Source of the DNA: Acanthacorydalis orientalis
Lineage: Eukaryota > Arthropoda > Insecta > Megaloptera > Corydalidae
Direction of reading: 5' to 3'
Assembly (NCBI GenBank): GCA_034766995.1
Contig: CM068315.1
Location: forward strand, 49,819,162-49,883,161
DNA length: 64,000 nt
Shown: positions 1-12,776 of the stretch, one piece after another
Layout: each line of letters opens with the position of its first letter
How positions within the stretch are numbered: position 1 is the first letter of the stretch
Program-made: the position numbers and the translations under genes
Notes under the pieces: model-generated
The model's database searches: none
What the model was told of the DNA's origin: nothing
Seen by the model: the letters and a program-made list of their open reading frames with translations, nothing else

Positions 1-1380
1 TATATACACTTTTTTTGTGAAATAAGTCTCGTATTTTAATATAATTTATTATTGTTGCAATTTAAAAAGACCATACATTAAAAATACTTGATTTAATTTC
101 TGAATTTTACTTTTCTAGTGATACGCACACGTTATTTATTTTTGACTTATTATTTAAGTTATTCACTCATATTTTACTTAGGCTTAGACTATTAAAATAT
201 TATAAAAAACATATCAAACACTTTAACAGTCGAATCAATATGAATTTTCATTACACAATGAAATATATATGTAAAAAGTTACAAAAGAGCATATTCATTC
301 TTTCGTCACTCTATATTTGATTAATTTATTTTATTATAATTAATCAAAAAATCCATATAAATGATGTGATGAGATGTATTCAAGTTTTAATCTAACGCCA
401 GCGTACATTTATTTGAAATAGGTGAATTTATTTTGGTTGGAGTATATTTTACCCAAATGCAATTTTATAACTATTTATTATTTTAACTATGACATTAAAC
501 AAGTAATGCAGCAATTCAATTCATGTACAGTTTTAGATTTTCAATGCAAATGAAATGAGTCACTTAAGAAAATACACCATGACACAATGAATGTTTGAAT
601 AATCAGTCTAATTCGTTTTATATTACCGTTAACTGTTTGTTACACTACTTTGCTAATGTAACAACTATTCAAATTTAAAATCGCAGTTATGTCCATTTAT
701 TGAATAAGTCAAAATAGATACAGTAGGAAGAAGAGAGACGAAGCACTGCACATTTCTCAAAAAGTCCAAACAGAAAAACACACAGCATAACAATATTAAT
801 TTTCGTTGAGAATGATACGGTATTTTCTTTCGATGATTCCAAATATAATTAGTTCTAAACGATACTATTTCCATGGGGCCATACATATTTGTTGATTGTT
901 ATAGTCATTGAGGTTCAAATTGTTATCGTTGCGACCAACGCCAGATGTTGTCAGCTAAATAAAGCTACTTGAACAGAATTGATATTGTTAGGTTAGTACC
1001 GTTGAAACATTCAGTTTACATTATAACAACATTAAAGTTTTTATAAAAGAATTTTTAGTAGTACTTGCAATGAAATTAAAACGTGATTTTGCGCTATTTA
1101 AATACGGTTAAGTTTTGATGTTTACGAGTGACAGTCAGCACAATGTTATATATTTTAAAAACGAGTTTTTTATGTATTTTTTCTTCGAAATGATATTCTT
1201 CATTTTCAAAAAAAAATAAAAAGATCATATAAAATAATTAAATCGATTGACACTTTACAAGTAGAGAACAAAACAATGAAGAGTATTTATTTAATATTTT
1301 CACTGATTTGTAAGCATCGAAATAGGAGAGCAACGACCTCAAAATTAACTTGGCGCCCTCATATTAAAAAACGCGTCGTG
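1..1380. other. Gene-free AT-rich stretch
   Basis: No gene is recognised. The sequence is AT-rich and mostly unique, with no long TA tract. The only reading frame of any size is 73 codons near 665-886, and it resembles no protein I know. A slightly GC-richer patch lies near 900-1000. Nothing else stands out. Confidence 0.6.
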
Positions 1381-1382
1381 CT

Positions 1383-1530
1383 TTGACTATTCCATCATTC
1401 CATGACCGAGATACGAACCTCGCGTGTAAGAAAGGCGGCCGTGCACTGAACGCGACCCAGTACGAACGCAGCGCCGACCAACGACCAAGGGGCGGTCCTA
1501 TATCGTTATACGAATTCAGCGCCGAAGCAA
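1383..1530 (-). repeat. tRNA-like (possible SINE) fragment
   Basis: A GC-rich island in AT-rich surroundings. Read on the minus strand, positions 1419-1406 give GGTTCGTATCTCGG, close to the RNA polymerase III B-box consensus GGTTCGANNCC. A stretch resembling a tRNA D-arm/A-box (CAGTGCACGGCCGCC) lies about 30 bases upstream. The spacing suits a tRNA-derived SINE head. The T-stem and acceptor do not pair as in a working tRNA, so this is a relic at best. The GGTCGGCGC stretch also occurs in the 23-kb island. A 67-codon plus-strand frame here is probably accidental. Confidence 0.35.
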
Positions 1531-2454
1531 AACTAACCCTAACTGTACAGCGATTGCATGAAAATGTTATATTTGTAGATTATTAAGAGAGAGTATGATA
1601 AACACAGGCGTGAGTCGGAGACAGATAAGTATATCTATCATTTTTATCAACATGTGATCATACATATATATGTTCTATTTCGAATTGTGTTCGGAGCTTT
1701 TTTTGAATGAACGAGATAAAACAATCTTTTATAACACTAGTAGAAACGAGGCGGGGTTATCGATGATACGGGCATTGATAAGGCTGTAATTCTTTCGTGA
1801 TGTTTTAAGAAAAACAAAATATGTAGAAATCAGTGACGGATTATTGTATTTGAACGTGACGAAATGAGAACGAGAATGTTGACAATGAGATTTCAGATAA
1901 AAACAGCTGTTTTTTTTCGTTACGGTTTCGAATAAATAAAGATAAAAGCATTGATGATTTCAATCTACTTTGAATATATTCAAATATAAAATTCAAAAGA
2001 GGAAATTACATTCTGATAAAAGAATTGTTAAGGTCGTTAATTTTCATAACATATTTTATTTCAATAAAAATTAAAAATATATTGAAGACAAAGAAAAGAA
2101 TATACTTCTTTATGGGCGAGACAAGATAAGATAATGATTTTTTATCGAAAAATAGTTATTGTACATATTATTTTAAAATATCACAACACTTAATTTTTCA
2201 TATGCAATATATTTATAATTTTAAAAAAATATTATATCTTATTTTTCTTGATCGACCTCTTTAAAAATAACGGATCATTTCAAAATAAATATTTTTAATG
2301 CGATAAATATTTTTACACTATTAACTATAAACAAAGTATTTACTTTTAAAAACGTAAATTAACAATTTTTGCTCAGATAAAACTATAAAAGCCAGTTTAT
2401 TAGTTTATTTTGATTTGTTCTTTCGCATATTGTTCAAATATATCGATTCTACTC

Positions 2455-2760
2455 TAAGACAAGAGCGCGATAAACGTATCGTCGTTTTCCGTGAACTGAC
2501 TGTTCGAATCCCGGCAGTGGCATTTGCGCACAGGTGGATGATCCAAAGAGTGCACGATACATCAGGTGGTGGCAGAGCATTGCCAGTGGAAGCGCTGGCC
2601 TAACAGAAAGACCCGCTTCAGCTCTTGGGCATGTAGTGTTGATTTTGGTTCAGTCAAGTGTTGTTTTTGGGTGCTCGGGCTCTGTACTGCACGCACTCTG
2701 TTGCTCGTAACCACGTTAACTGTTGTAGTCGAACGTTCCACAATACGATAATGTACCGCG
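2455..2760 (+). repeat. GC-richer island with B-box-like motif
   Basis: The motif TGTTCGAATCCCGG at 2501-2514 is very close to a tRNA T-loop/B-box. The bases on either side do not form a 5-bp T-stem and no convincing A-box is visible upstream, so this is not a working tRNA gene. It may be a decayed tRNA-derived repeat. The island continues with moderately GC-rich, unrecognised sequence to about 2750. The short frames in it (61-79 codons) overlap one another in different phases and look accidental. Confidence 0.25.
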
Positions 2761-2817
2761 GGAAATTATATCGTTATGTTCATAGAGACATACATACCTC
2801 TATGTGTGCACATATAC

Positions 2818-2819
<2 letters not shown>

Positions 2820-2861
<42 letters not shown>
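2820..2861. repeat. (TA)n microsatellite
   Basis: Uninterrupted TA dinucleotides of about 42 bp, ending in TGTACACA. Confidence 0.97.
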
Positions 2862-2869
<8 letters not shown>

Positions 2870-3137
2870 CAGGTATATTATCTACCTATTACTGTAAGTA
2901 TTAAGACTATTTACGGGTAAATGCTCGTGTTTACGTATACATTTGAGTCGATGTTTTAAGATTATTAATCGCGCATGAGGTACAAACGTACCTTATTATC
3001 ATTTTGTTGAGATTGGACTTTACTAAATCACACAGGATGTGAATGTGCGTCTGTGGTAATAACAACGAGAAATTGGTGAGTGTTTTTGTCAACAATATTA
3101 GATAAATTTATTCAATTCTATATAAAAATGTATTTTC

Positions 3138-3141
<4 letters not shown>

Positions 3142-3172
<31 letters not shown>
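3142..3172. repeat. (TA)n microsatellite
   Basis: About 31 bp of TA dinucleotides, within 100 bp of a longer tract. Confidence 0.97.
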
Positions 3173-3175
<3 letters not shown>

Positions 3176-3262
3176 TATAAATGTGTGTAGCAAAGACCAT
3201 TACAAAAATTAACACTTCAGAAATAACTTGTGCATGAAAACAAACATACATAAATACACATA

Positions 3263-3263
<1 letters not shown>

Positions 3264-3315
<52 letters not shown>

Positions 3316-3341
3316 GAGTATATATATATATATATATATAT
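3264..3341. repeat. (TA)n microsatellite, interrupted
   Basis: About 78 bp of TA repeat with a single CGAG interruption near 3315. Confidence 0.97.
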
Positions 3342-4022
3342 GTTTGTAAATGATTTACGTATTGATAATATATACATTTTGAACATATACATTTCATACA
3401 TGTATAAGTGCGATTTTTTATAACATTATAAAATAAAAAAGATTATACAAATCAAAATTCACGAAATTTTAAAATATATTCTTCTAAACATTAAGTATTT
3501 TTTTCAGAATGTTATAATTAAATGAAAAAGAAAAATAATGGCAATGTTGACTGGTAATATTCAAATGAGTTATGTGTAAAAAATTAACTTTGAAAAGAAT
3601 TAATTACATACTATTTTGCTAATTTAATAGTTCATTTATGAATTTCATTATACTAGTAATTAATGTGTTTATTAATGTAAGGTTATGCATTAAAAGTAGA
3701 TCGAGGTCATTTGATTATTTATTTACTTAAGAGTTGGTAATTTAATTTTCAGTACAAAAATAAAATGTACTTCAACAATATTGTTCAATTTTTATATAAT
3801 AATTCAGCAATGAAATTTTAAAAAACTTTAAAAAAGATATTTTTTAGTATAAAATATATTACAATAAATTTTACTCAAACAACAAATCATATTAAATAAT
3901 CGTACGATATATTTAGAACTAATTGATTCCTAAGCAATATTTAAATAATTTGAATATTTTAAGGCATGACTGCAAACATTTTGAGCATCGTTAATATGTT
4001 ATTAATGTAAAGAATGTTACTT

Positions 4023-4023
4023 T

Positions 4024-4073
<50 letters not shown>
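4023..4073. repeat. Compound (CA)n(TA)n microsatellite
   Basis: About 13 bp of CA repeat runs directly into about 37 bp of TA repeat. Confidence 0.97.
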
Positions 4074-4076
<3 letters not shown>

Positions 4077-4533
4077 AATAGCAATAAGCAAATGAGAAAA
4101 AAATATATATTTTCTAAATATTCATCTTACTGAAAAATTATCAGTTCATATCTATTGTCTGTTAAAATAATATTATTATTTTTAATCATTTACAGTTCAC
4201 AAGACAAAATATTTCAAAATTTAAAAACAGTATTATAACAGTATACAACCTATAGAATATTTTTAATTCATTTCTCATATTTTTTATCAAAAATTATAAT
4301 TAATATCTTACAAATTTTCAGTATATCAAATAAGTACAATAATGTACTTATAAAAAATAATTACATGATAGAAATTTTAAAAATATTCGGATTTTTTTAC
4401 AAAAAAATGTACTTTAGCAAACATTTACAGAACAAACCGTTTTGATACTGAAAAAATCTGGTTTTTTAATGAATTTTGCATTTAAAAAAACATTGCGTTA
4501 ACAAATTTGATTTTCTATATTTACACACACTCA

Positions 4534-4536
<3 letters not shown>

Positions 4537-4583
<47 letters not shown>
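4537..4583. repeat. (TA)n microsatellite
   Basis: About 46 bp of pure TA, preceded by a short ACACACTCAC stretch. Confidence 0.97.
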
Positions 4584-4586
<3 letters not shown>

Positions 4587-5109
4587 ATTATGTATATATG
4601 GATATATAAATTTGACATCAAAATTAAAATATATCAAACTCCAATGCTAATATACCAAATACTAGGTATAAAATAAAATTCTACAAATTTTATCATAACA
4701 AATAATGAGTCCACTCAATTTTTAATAATAAATGTCATTCTTAAATTAAGTGCTGAAATTCTTAATATTATTATAAAAGTATACTTTTCTATTATATGTA
4801 CGACCAAGTAAAAGAGAAAACACGGTTCTATGTAGTTTTTGAAACCACTAAATACATAATACGTTTTCGTTACTACATCGCTGTTTAAGATCGAGTTTTC
4901 GAATTGTACATTAAACGATATAACATATTCAAAAATTAACCTCGAGAGCGTTTAACGACACGATCGTTTATTTCGTATAAATAATCAAAATCAAAACATT
5001 TATTAAGGCAGATTGTCTCGTAGATTACTAGATCAACATTTCAAGATACACAATTAATTCAACGGCTCACGAAACTCAAAAGCAATCCAATAAGACATAA
5101 ATGGCTTCT

Positions 5110-5430
5110 GAATCTCAAACTCCATGCATATGCAGATACGACGACTTGCCGAGATTAGCATTAGAAGTAGTTTTATATTAGTTCAAGTGAAAGGCTGGTT
5201 TTGTTCAAGGGGAGCGAATAGCAAATGCACGGAGAGACGAGAAAGGGACTTCTTCTTCTTATTCCACTTCGTAAATATACTCACATCTGTGATGATCAGC
5301 TCGAGTGGTCTTAATTGCAATCATACCATTGTGTTCCGTGTTCGGTGTATCGGTTATGGTGGAAGGCACCTCCACACATTCATTCATTTATATGAAGAAA
5401 AGCTCGACGTAAAGACTTCGTTATAAGTTA
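5110..5430. other. GC-richer island, unrecognised
   Basis: More GC and more complex than its surroundings. It contains a 100-codon plus-strand frame (5124-5426) with no domain or family I recognise and no visible splice-site support. It could be a conserved non-coding or untranslated segment, or part of an old repeat. No function is assigned. Confidence 0.3.
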
Positions 5431-6276
5431 ATTCATTTAAATTAGTGATGCTGGAACTCTTTAATTAACAGCTGAGAATGTTATGTAGATGGGTTTTTGA
5501 ATGTTTATATTACGATTTACATATTTAGTACATAATTTGTCAAAGGAATATTATTTCATTCAGCCGCTTTCTGAAAAGAACGTAGCGATGTTTTGTAAGT
5601 AATTAAAAATGTGGGTTAAATTAATTAAATAAATAACGGGTATTTTTAATTAATATTCGAATTTCATAAAATGTGTTCTTTTTTTGTAATTACACTCCAA
5701 ACTTTTCAATACGGTTCCATGATTTCGTATGTCGGCATAGAATGTTTTAAAAATAACTATAATTATGCAAAATCTCTTAATTACAACAATGTTGTCAAAC
5801 TACTAAACAATGAGTCTGTAACTATAGTATTATTTTTTATATGACTTTATAACATAAAAGTGTGAAATAATTTATAACGGCTAGTACGTTCACATATATC
5901 CTATATATTTTAATTAGTAGATATATATATATATATATATATATTATTCAAAAAAAATACTGGTTTCAAAGAAAATATTTTTTTGCTTTTCCGTATATGG
6001 AAATGTATGGAAAGCAAATACAAAAAACATGTAAATACAAAGAAAAAACTAACAATATCGTAATTTTTATTGTGTTTCGTTAAATACTATAATATAAACG
6101 TTTAATTATGATGTACCGAGTAGTTTGGTGACTAAAATACAATTTTGGTGTAATGTTAACTGAGAGTGAATTTCAGAAGCAAATGATCAAATTAAAGCTA
6201 TATCAAAGTAATGAATATCCCAATCTATCATGTACCTCATTATTATACACACACAAACACACAAATACACATACAT

Positions 6277-6311
<35 letters not shown>

Positions 6312-7690
6312 CACCAGTATAACTCAAACATTTTAAAATACATTCTATCACAATACAATATTCATTTAAAAATTATTTGAATAAAATTTACCTTTAAACA
6401 AATAACACAAAGAAAAAGTTATATCCGATTTGTAACTAACCTATTAAAAATTAACAATCTTTTTAAATTTTTACGAGCGATAAGAATTTCTAATAGTATT
6501 ATAAAAATTTTTAGATTTAAAGTTATATTATCTTTTGAATTTTTTGAATCTAATTACTCACTGAGTTTTAAATTTAGAAAAGCAAGTATTTTATTTTTTA
6601 AAAAAAATGAACTGCAATCATGTAAAAAATACCGGTAGATATTAAACTAAAATTAATGTATCAATATTAAAACTCAAAAGTTTCAGAAGTGTATGAACAT
6701 ATCAACCAAACATCGCACGTTTAACTCCAAACTCAAACAAAGGGCCATGTTTTATAAATATGTCTGTAGAATATATTAGATGTAATAATATGAAAATTTG
6801 TGATAAGAGTACAACTTCATACCAATCAAGAAGTAACCTACGCTTAATTAAAATAGCATATATCGGCAATAAATCCCCATGCCCCAGTATTCTGCACTAA
6901 CCGTCAACAAACTCGGAACGTATAATAGATACACATATATATAGAGATACATAAATGGATGTAGTTACGAACGTCTGCGTGAACACCGTGCTACACAGTC
7001 ATTGTTAATCTAATTTCGACGTAATTTAAATTATTTCGTAGATATTCAGCGCGTGCACAAGCGAGTAAGTGAAGCAATATAGTAATTGGAAAAAAAATAA
7101 ACTTACAGTCATTAAGTCAGAATGTATTAAAAAAAAGGAATTTATTTAATTATTCAGCATCAGTGTGGTAGAGTCCTAATGATGTTTTTTTTTTGTAACT
7201 TTCATTAATTTGCACAATAAATATTTTTACTGTAATTAACAATAAAAAATCGATTAATAATTTATTAATGTTATTTTCGATCAAACGTAATTAAATGAAA
7301 AATTAAACAAATTAATCGATCGTTTTGAATGTGTGAGTAAGTTTCACAGCTCTGTTTATACAAAAAACATGTTAATAATAAATTAACTATCAAATACATT
7401 ACCATGTTTATTTTTAATTTACTGAAGTATTAATTAAACTGGAGTAAAAATCCTTTATTTAAAAAAGATATATTTGTTGGAAATAACATTATCCACACAT
7501 TGATTATAATGAGTTTTCAAACTTTTTTTTCATGTCTTTTCTTATAAAGAGCAATCAAGTGTTACACAGAAATTAGATTGTATGTACTTTTAGTCTTTAT
7601 TTTAGTATTCAGGTGTATTAATAAAAATGATTGTAGTTATTTATTAATTAATTAATTTTATATATTTGATTATTTATTAATTAACCAAAT
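5431..7690. other. Gene-free AT-rich stretch
   Basis: Contains a short TA tract (5921-5944) and a compound CA/TA microsatellite, with otherwise unique AT-rich DNA. No gene or mobile-element homology is recognised. Confidence 0.6.
6246..6312. repeat. Compound (CA)n(TA)n microsatellite
   Basis: Imperfect CACA/CATACA repeats pass into a pure (CA)n run and then a TA run ending at ACACC. Confidence 0.95.
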
Positions 7691-7693
7691 ATA

Positions 7694-8966
7694 TTAGCGG
7701 TACTGAAATTTTTTACGTTTTTTTATATTAAAATAAAAACCAATTAAGAGAAAAAAATTTCTACTTTATTGAATAATATAACATCCAACATTATCTGTCA
7801 CACTGTCATTTATCAAGAAGAAAAAATATTCATGTTTAATAAAATGTCTGGTTCTTTTTAGAAAAAAAAATGTTCAAGGTCAAATGTTCATTTTAACATG
7901 GTTCACATCTCTATGTATCTTATTTCTTAAAAAATATTCCAGTGACCGAAATAAGTGGTAGTCAGAGTGTGTAATGTTTCATAAACAGAAAGGGTGCGGT
8001 AGAACCTCCCAACCAAGCTTGGAATTTTTTCCATGTCTTTCTAGTTGTATGCGGTCGTGCGTTGTCATATTGAAGAATAACACCATCTCTAGTTACATTT
8101 TCTGACCGTTTTCTGATTAATTTCTGATTCAAGCGATCCAGTTGTTCACAATAGAGATCAAAATTAACAGTTTCCCCCGTATTTAACGTCTCATAATAAA
8201 TAATTCCTTTATAATCCCACCAAACACAGAGCAATATCTATCAAATGGTCAAACTTGACTTAAGAGATGGTTCAGCTTTCTGATTTGGTGACAACCTTTG
8301 TCTATTACGTTTTTTTGTTATCATAAAGGATCTACTTTTCGTCACCTGTAACAATACGTTTTAAAAAAGGTTCAGTGGAGACCCTTATCTTGAGTGATGT
8401 ACACGTGTTTATCCGAACCATTTTATTTTCATCGGTAAGATCGTACGGTGCCCAAACATTTTCTTTCCAAACCATTCTAAATTTTTTCATATGTTCTTGT
8501 ACTGTTGACCAAGGGCATTGAAGTCTATTAGACAATTCTTGAATTGTTAATTTTGGATTTTCTTCGATTTCCTCAAACAAAACTGTATAATCTAATTCAA
8601 CGAGCCTTCCAGACCAGAGTTCATCATCTAGACAAAAAATTTCTTGACAAATCTTTTAAACCATTGTTGATATGTGCGCACACCGAGTTTATCACCATAA
8701 ATACAGTAAATGTTTTTTGTAGCAACGGTAGCAGAATTTTTTTTATGAAACTCACACAACATTAAATAGCGTAAAAATGCTTCGATGGAAACACTTATGC
8801 CATTTGAAATGCAAGGGTTCAACACAAAACAGTAACAATAGTTAGATACTCTAGGTTACACAGTTAAACCACAACGCAAAATACGTCGGTACAACTTGGC
8901 GAACAAGTTTCATCTGGTCGTGTATCGCACTAATGATACAAATGAAAAAAAAAACAGTACCCCTAA
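7694..8966 (-). mobile_element. Full-length mariner element, inactive
   Basis: A 1,273-bp mariner element read on the minus strand. The low end begins TTAGCGGTACTG and the high end, reverse-complemented, begins TTAGGGGTACTG (11 of 12 match). Both ends are bordered by TA (7692-7693 and 8967-8968), the target duplication expected for Tc1/mariner insertion. The interior encodes a recognisable but broken mariner transposase, annotated separately. The length matches an intact mariner (about 1.3 kb), so decay has been by point mutation and small indels rather than by large deletion. Confidence 0.9.
7800..8798 (-). pseudogene. Mariner transposase pseudogene (DD34D type)
   Basis: Mariner transposases cut and paste their element by binding its terminal repeats and cleaving with a DDD catalytic triad. 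Order on the minus strand: the N-terminal region (SIEAFLRYLMLCEF) and first helix-turn-helix at 8798-8640; a second helix-turn-helix (LTIQELSNRLQC) near 8550-8480; a WVPHEL-like linker (WAPYDL) near 8455; first Asp in TGDEK at 8343-8341; WWDYKGIIYYE near 8220; second Asp in YDNARPH at 8066-8064; third Asp in SDYHLF at 7963-7961. Visible damage includes ATA where the start Met would be, a stop replacing the Trp after GDEK (8334-8332), and frameshifts, one of them between the second and third Asp (103 bp instead of the 105 expected for DD34D). The C-terminus is degraded and its exact end is uncertain. Confidence 0.9.
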
Positions 8967-10333
8967 TATGATACATTTGAATTCGATCTAATAATCATCT
9001 CGTTTTCCTTAGAACAATGCAATATGATTTTTATTCTTCAAGAAATTGAAAAATATTTAAAATTAAATAGTTTGTTAAATATATCTTATAGAAAAAAACA
9101 TAAAACGATGAGGAATTATTGAATATATAATTTAGTATATCTATACAATCATTCTCGCAGATATATTACAACGTTGATGTTTCATAATATCGCACATTTC
9201 GTTGTAGTTGTTATGATGTCAATATCATAATTTCCTATGAAAATTTAGTATACCTTAGGGTATCATCGTTAATAATAATTTAATACAAAATCTCTACACG
9301 TTTATTTTTTTCCATTATTTGAAATTTGATGGAATATGTTTTTATAGATAAAAAAAATGCCAACAACCATACTCACTCTAGATATTTTTTTGTTATTTAC
9401 ACAAAAACTTACTCATAAATAAATGGAAACTATTTTTTTTTAATATAATAACAACACCAATAAAAATATAATAAACATTTTGTATAGTAAATTACTTCTT
9501 AATTTTCCTTTTTGTTGTCAGATCATTTTTATGAAAAATGATTTCAAATTATTAATGAATTATTGAATTATCAATCAGGTTCAAATGTGTGTAGAATGAA
9601 CTAAAGTAGGTGTTTTTTTTAAAAAAAATACATATTTCAGTACTATTATATTAAAAATTAATTTGTTGACTTTCTTTAAAATTATATAAAATATTTTCTT
9701 AGATAATTCTCAAAAAAACTTGTGATGAATCTTTTAAAATTAAAAACAATAATATATATTATCGTTAAAATTCCATTTTGTTACGAACCTCTATAACTTG
9801 ATACATGTATATATATATATATATATACGCTGTTAAAATAAATAGAAATGGAAAATAAAAAAAAAAAACGTTAATTTTTTGAGATCATATAATTCATTTG
9901 TGTTCATTTTACAAAACGATAAATCATCGCTTAATTTTCATTCGACGAAACGAACACAGTGAGTAGAAAATACGTGCTAATATTTACAAAAAAATACATT
10001 TTTCTTTGAAAAAAATATGTGTCAACGTTGTTGAATATATTAATATCTGGAAGTAATTAATAAAAGCGTATGGAAATTATTAACAAAAACGAATGAATTA
10101 TGTGCTGTAAGATAGTATAAAGATTTATGCGTTATTAAAAGCAGTTTCAATCTCATTGTTGATACCACAAATAATATGTAAATTAAACCGTATAAAATGT
10201 AATGTATCAAAAAAGAATTATTTCATTTAGCCGTCGTCGACTACGAGCCGTTTAAATTAACAAAAAGTGAAACGTACATCTATTAACTTAATACTATTCT
10301 CACACCCTGGACTCTATAAGTACTCATATACAT

Positions 10334-10382
<49 letters not shown>

Positions 10383-11265
10383 AATAGAATGTATGCAATA
10401 CGGTATAGTAAATTGTTGAATAAATTCGTCGAATACACGGTCGCAAGAAAATAATGAGTTCGGAAAGCAATTTCACCACAAACAACCATCGCCCACCAAT
10501 TTTGGTTCGTACCGTCGACACCCCCGAATTAATTAAATGCAACGAAATACTCGATTAACACGGTCGTGCCATCCTATTTGGAAAAACTCATACGTTTACT
10601 CGCTTGCACACACTTTAAAAACCATCTAGGTTTTTCACTTGCCGATCGACCATGGCCCCTTCTTTATATAGAGTTTAGACAAGTCGACAAGTTGTATACA
10701 CGATATAGTTTATTACAAAACAAAAACGACATTTACATCATGAAAACACGAAGTTGTAATTGAACTAAGATTGCCGTTACGAGACCTCAGTTTTAATGGA
10801 ATAATTCCGTAAAAGTTACGGAATATAAATACTATCGTTTATTTATTTTTTTCGTTTTTGTACTCGGAAATAATACTTCGTGTGGCAACTCGAGTTGATA
10901 TTCGTGATTGCCCATAAAATGTTCCGATTTGATAGCATTCCGATTTGAAAATATTCTCACGGAATTTCAATATTAAAATAAGCAAAATTTAAAGACTTCT
11001 GTTTTCTATGTAAATAGTAAATATTTTTGATGTGCAAATTGACAAAAAAAGACAAAGGAAAATATAAAGTCCTATGTATATATATATATCTTTTATCAAA
11101 TAAATAATATGAATAAAATTAATTATATTTTGACACGCAGACAACGGTACAAATATTCAAGAAATTTAAATTAGAAAAAAACATACACTAACTTCTTTAA
11201 AAGATAAATAAAACCAAAGATCGGTGTCATAAATTTTGATACGAGAAATTTATCAATGTATATAT
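8967..11265. other. Gene-free AT-rich stretch
   Basis: AT-rich unique DNA with a short TA tract at 9806-9828, a longer one listed below, and a slightly GC-richer patch at 10400-10640. The frames here are 65-72 codons and unrecognised. No gene is supported. Confidence 0.6.
10337..10380. repeat. (TA)n microsatellite
   Basis: About 44 bp of TA repeat after CATACAAA. Confidence 0.97.
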
Positions 11266-11279
11266 ATATACATTGCATA
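11266..11279 (+). repeat. Target-site duplication, left copy
   Basis: ATATACATTGCATA, identical to 11331-11344. The pair brackets the 51-bp retrotransposon end. Confidence 0.85.
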
Positions 11280-11330
11280 AGAGGCCTTTATCCAGCAGTG
11301 GATTGACAGGGGCTGAAGATGATGATGATG
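11280..11330 (+). mobile_element. 5'-truncated non-LTR retrotransposon 3' end (51 bp)
   Basis: The sequence runs from GAGGCCTTTATCCAGCAGTG to a (GAT)n tail at 11316-11330. From family knowledge, a GCCTTT.TCCAGCAGTGG block followed by a GAT-repeat tail closes the 3' end of several arthropod LINE families. A perfect 14-bp direct repeat on each side (11266-11279, 11331-11344) is what target-primed reverse transcription leaves. Together they indicate a severely 5'-truncated LINE copy inserted on the plus strand. The exact LINE clade cannot be named from 51 bp. The 69-codon frame starting at 11273 is accidental. Confidence 0.8.
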
Positions 11331-11344
11331 ATATACATTGCATA
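11331..11344 (+). repeat. Target-site duplication, right copy
   Basis: Perfect match to 11266-11279. It starts inside the last A of the GAT tail and continues into unique flanking DNA. Confidence 0.85.
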
Positions 11345-11818
11345 TTTGACATATTAAAAAATAAAACACTACAAATTTTCAAAAATTATACAAAAAAATT
11401 GAAAAAGCATAATAAAATATTTTCAATAAAATACTATCTATATGTTGTACTTTTAATCAATTTCAAAATATGGTATCCTTAATAAAAGTAAACGATCTTA
11501 ATATTTTTCATCACAAAACTCTAATAACTAAAAGGTATATATTACTGTTATATTCCAACATAATACTAAATTGATTTTTTTACTTTCACAATTCTCTTTC
11601 CACTATTGCACACCCTACAAGAATTTTTTCTTATAAAAAATGTTCAATGGATTATAATTGAGCATTTTTTAGATTCTTATGCAAACTTAAATGGCGACAC
11701 TGACGATTCTCGGCATCAAAAAATGGAGGAGTAAAAAATGACTTAATTCACTTGAGTAAGTGAATTTCATCAGTGTCAAAAGTATATTATGTTTTTTTTT
11801 TAATTTTTAAGTCTTGAT

Positions 11819-11819
<1 letters not shown>

Positions 11820-11869
<50 letters not shown>
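11820..11869. repeat. (TA)n microsatellite
   Basis: About 49 bp of pure TA. Confidence 0.97.
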
Positions 11870-11874
<5 letters not shown>

Positions 11875-12707
11875 GGAAATATATTAAAAAGAATTTTTCT
11901 TGATCTGCAAAAGATCAAATCTAGATTCTTTTGATCTCTTGACCATTTGGAACGTTTCACTTTCATATCATCTGTTAACATGAGCTTCCGAGCGAACTGT
12001 GAGCTTTTAAGTTAATTTTAGTATGTTTGAGATTTAAACTTTACTCAGATGTAGATATATTAGTGCTTTTAAGCTTACATTCAATTTTTTTCATAGAGTT
12101 AAACCGGTTTTCCATAAAAATCTTCTTCAAAACCGTTCTAACCTTGAACTAAATATCGGTTTTCAACCATACTTCTTCCTCTGAGAAACTAATTCCTGAC
12201 GTAAATCAATTTTCTTTTTGATTCGACTAACAGATGATTCAGATATGTCAATTTTCAAGAAATCTCTCTATTTGAATAAGTTTTCATGCCAAATAGCGTT
12301 TTACTTCTCCCATTTTTGGTGCTGTCGAATTACTCGTTTTATTCATACTTTTTATAAATAATAATATTTTTTTACGAGAAAGCACTGTTAGTAGACAAGA
12401 AATTTATAATTTAAACTATCAAAGTACGATTAAACAAAAAAAATTCAATATCACACACTTAAAACACGTCTACACTTAATATTGTTAAGAACGCACTGAT
12501 ATATGCTCATGCATGTTTAGCATCTTATGTAACAGGCATGTGAAGTGACATATCATAAACAACGCTTTAATTTCTTAGAATAATAATTTCCTTCTGTGAT
12601 TTTATCAATTTAAACAGCACTATACGTGCCGTATTGAAAAACTGGTCCTAGAAATTCAGTAAACTGTAGGAAAACTAAGGTGCGTCTAATAATTTGACTG
12701 GAGACTC

Positions 12708-12708
<1 letters not shown>

Positions 12709-12772
<64 letters not shown>
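12709..12772. repeat. Compound (TG)n(TATG)n(TA)n microsatellite
   Basis: A TG run, then about five TATG tetramers, then about 33 bp of TA. Confidence 0.97.

Positions 12773-12776
<4 letters not shown>

Larger units (their letters stand above)
2900..5100. other. Gene-free AT-rich stretch
   Basis: Holds four TA-type microsatellites, listed separately, and otherwise unique AT-rich DNA. No coding, RNA or transposon homology is recognised. The frames that cross the TA tracts are Ile-Tyr runs created by the repeat itself. Confidence 0.6.

Noticed and set aside
2495..2525. Functional tRNA gene suggested by TGTTCGAATCCCGG
   Set aside because: The bases flanking the T-loop do not form a T-stem, and no D-arm, anticodon arm or acceptor can be laid out at the right distances.
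5124..5426. 100-codon plus-strand frame in a GC-richer island
   Set aside because: No domain, no repeat-family match and no splice or promoter evidence. It is left as an unrecognised island.
8544..8765. 73-codon plus-strand frame
   Set aside because: Antisense of the minus-strand mariner transposase N-terminal region.
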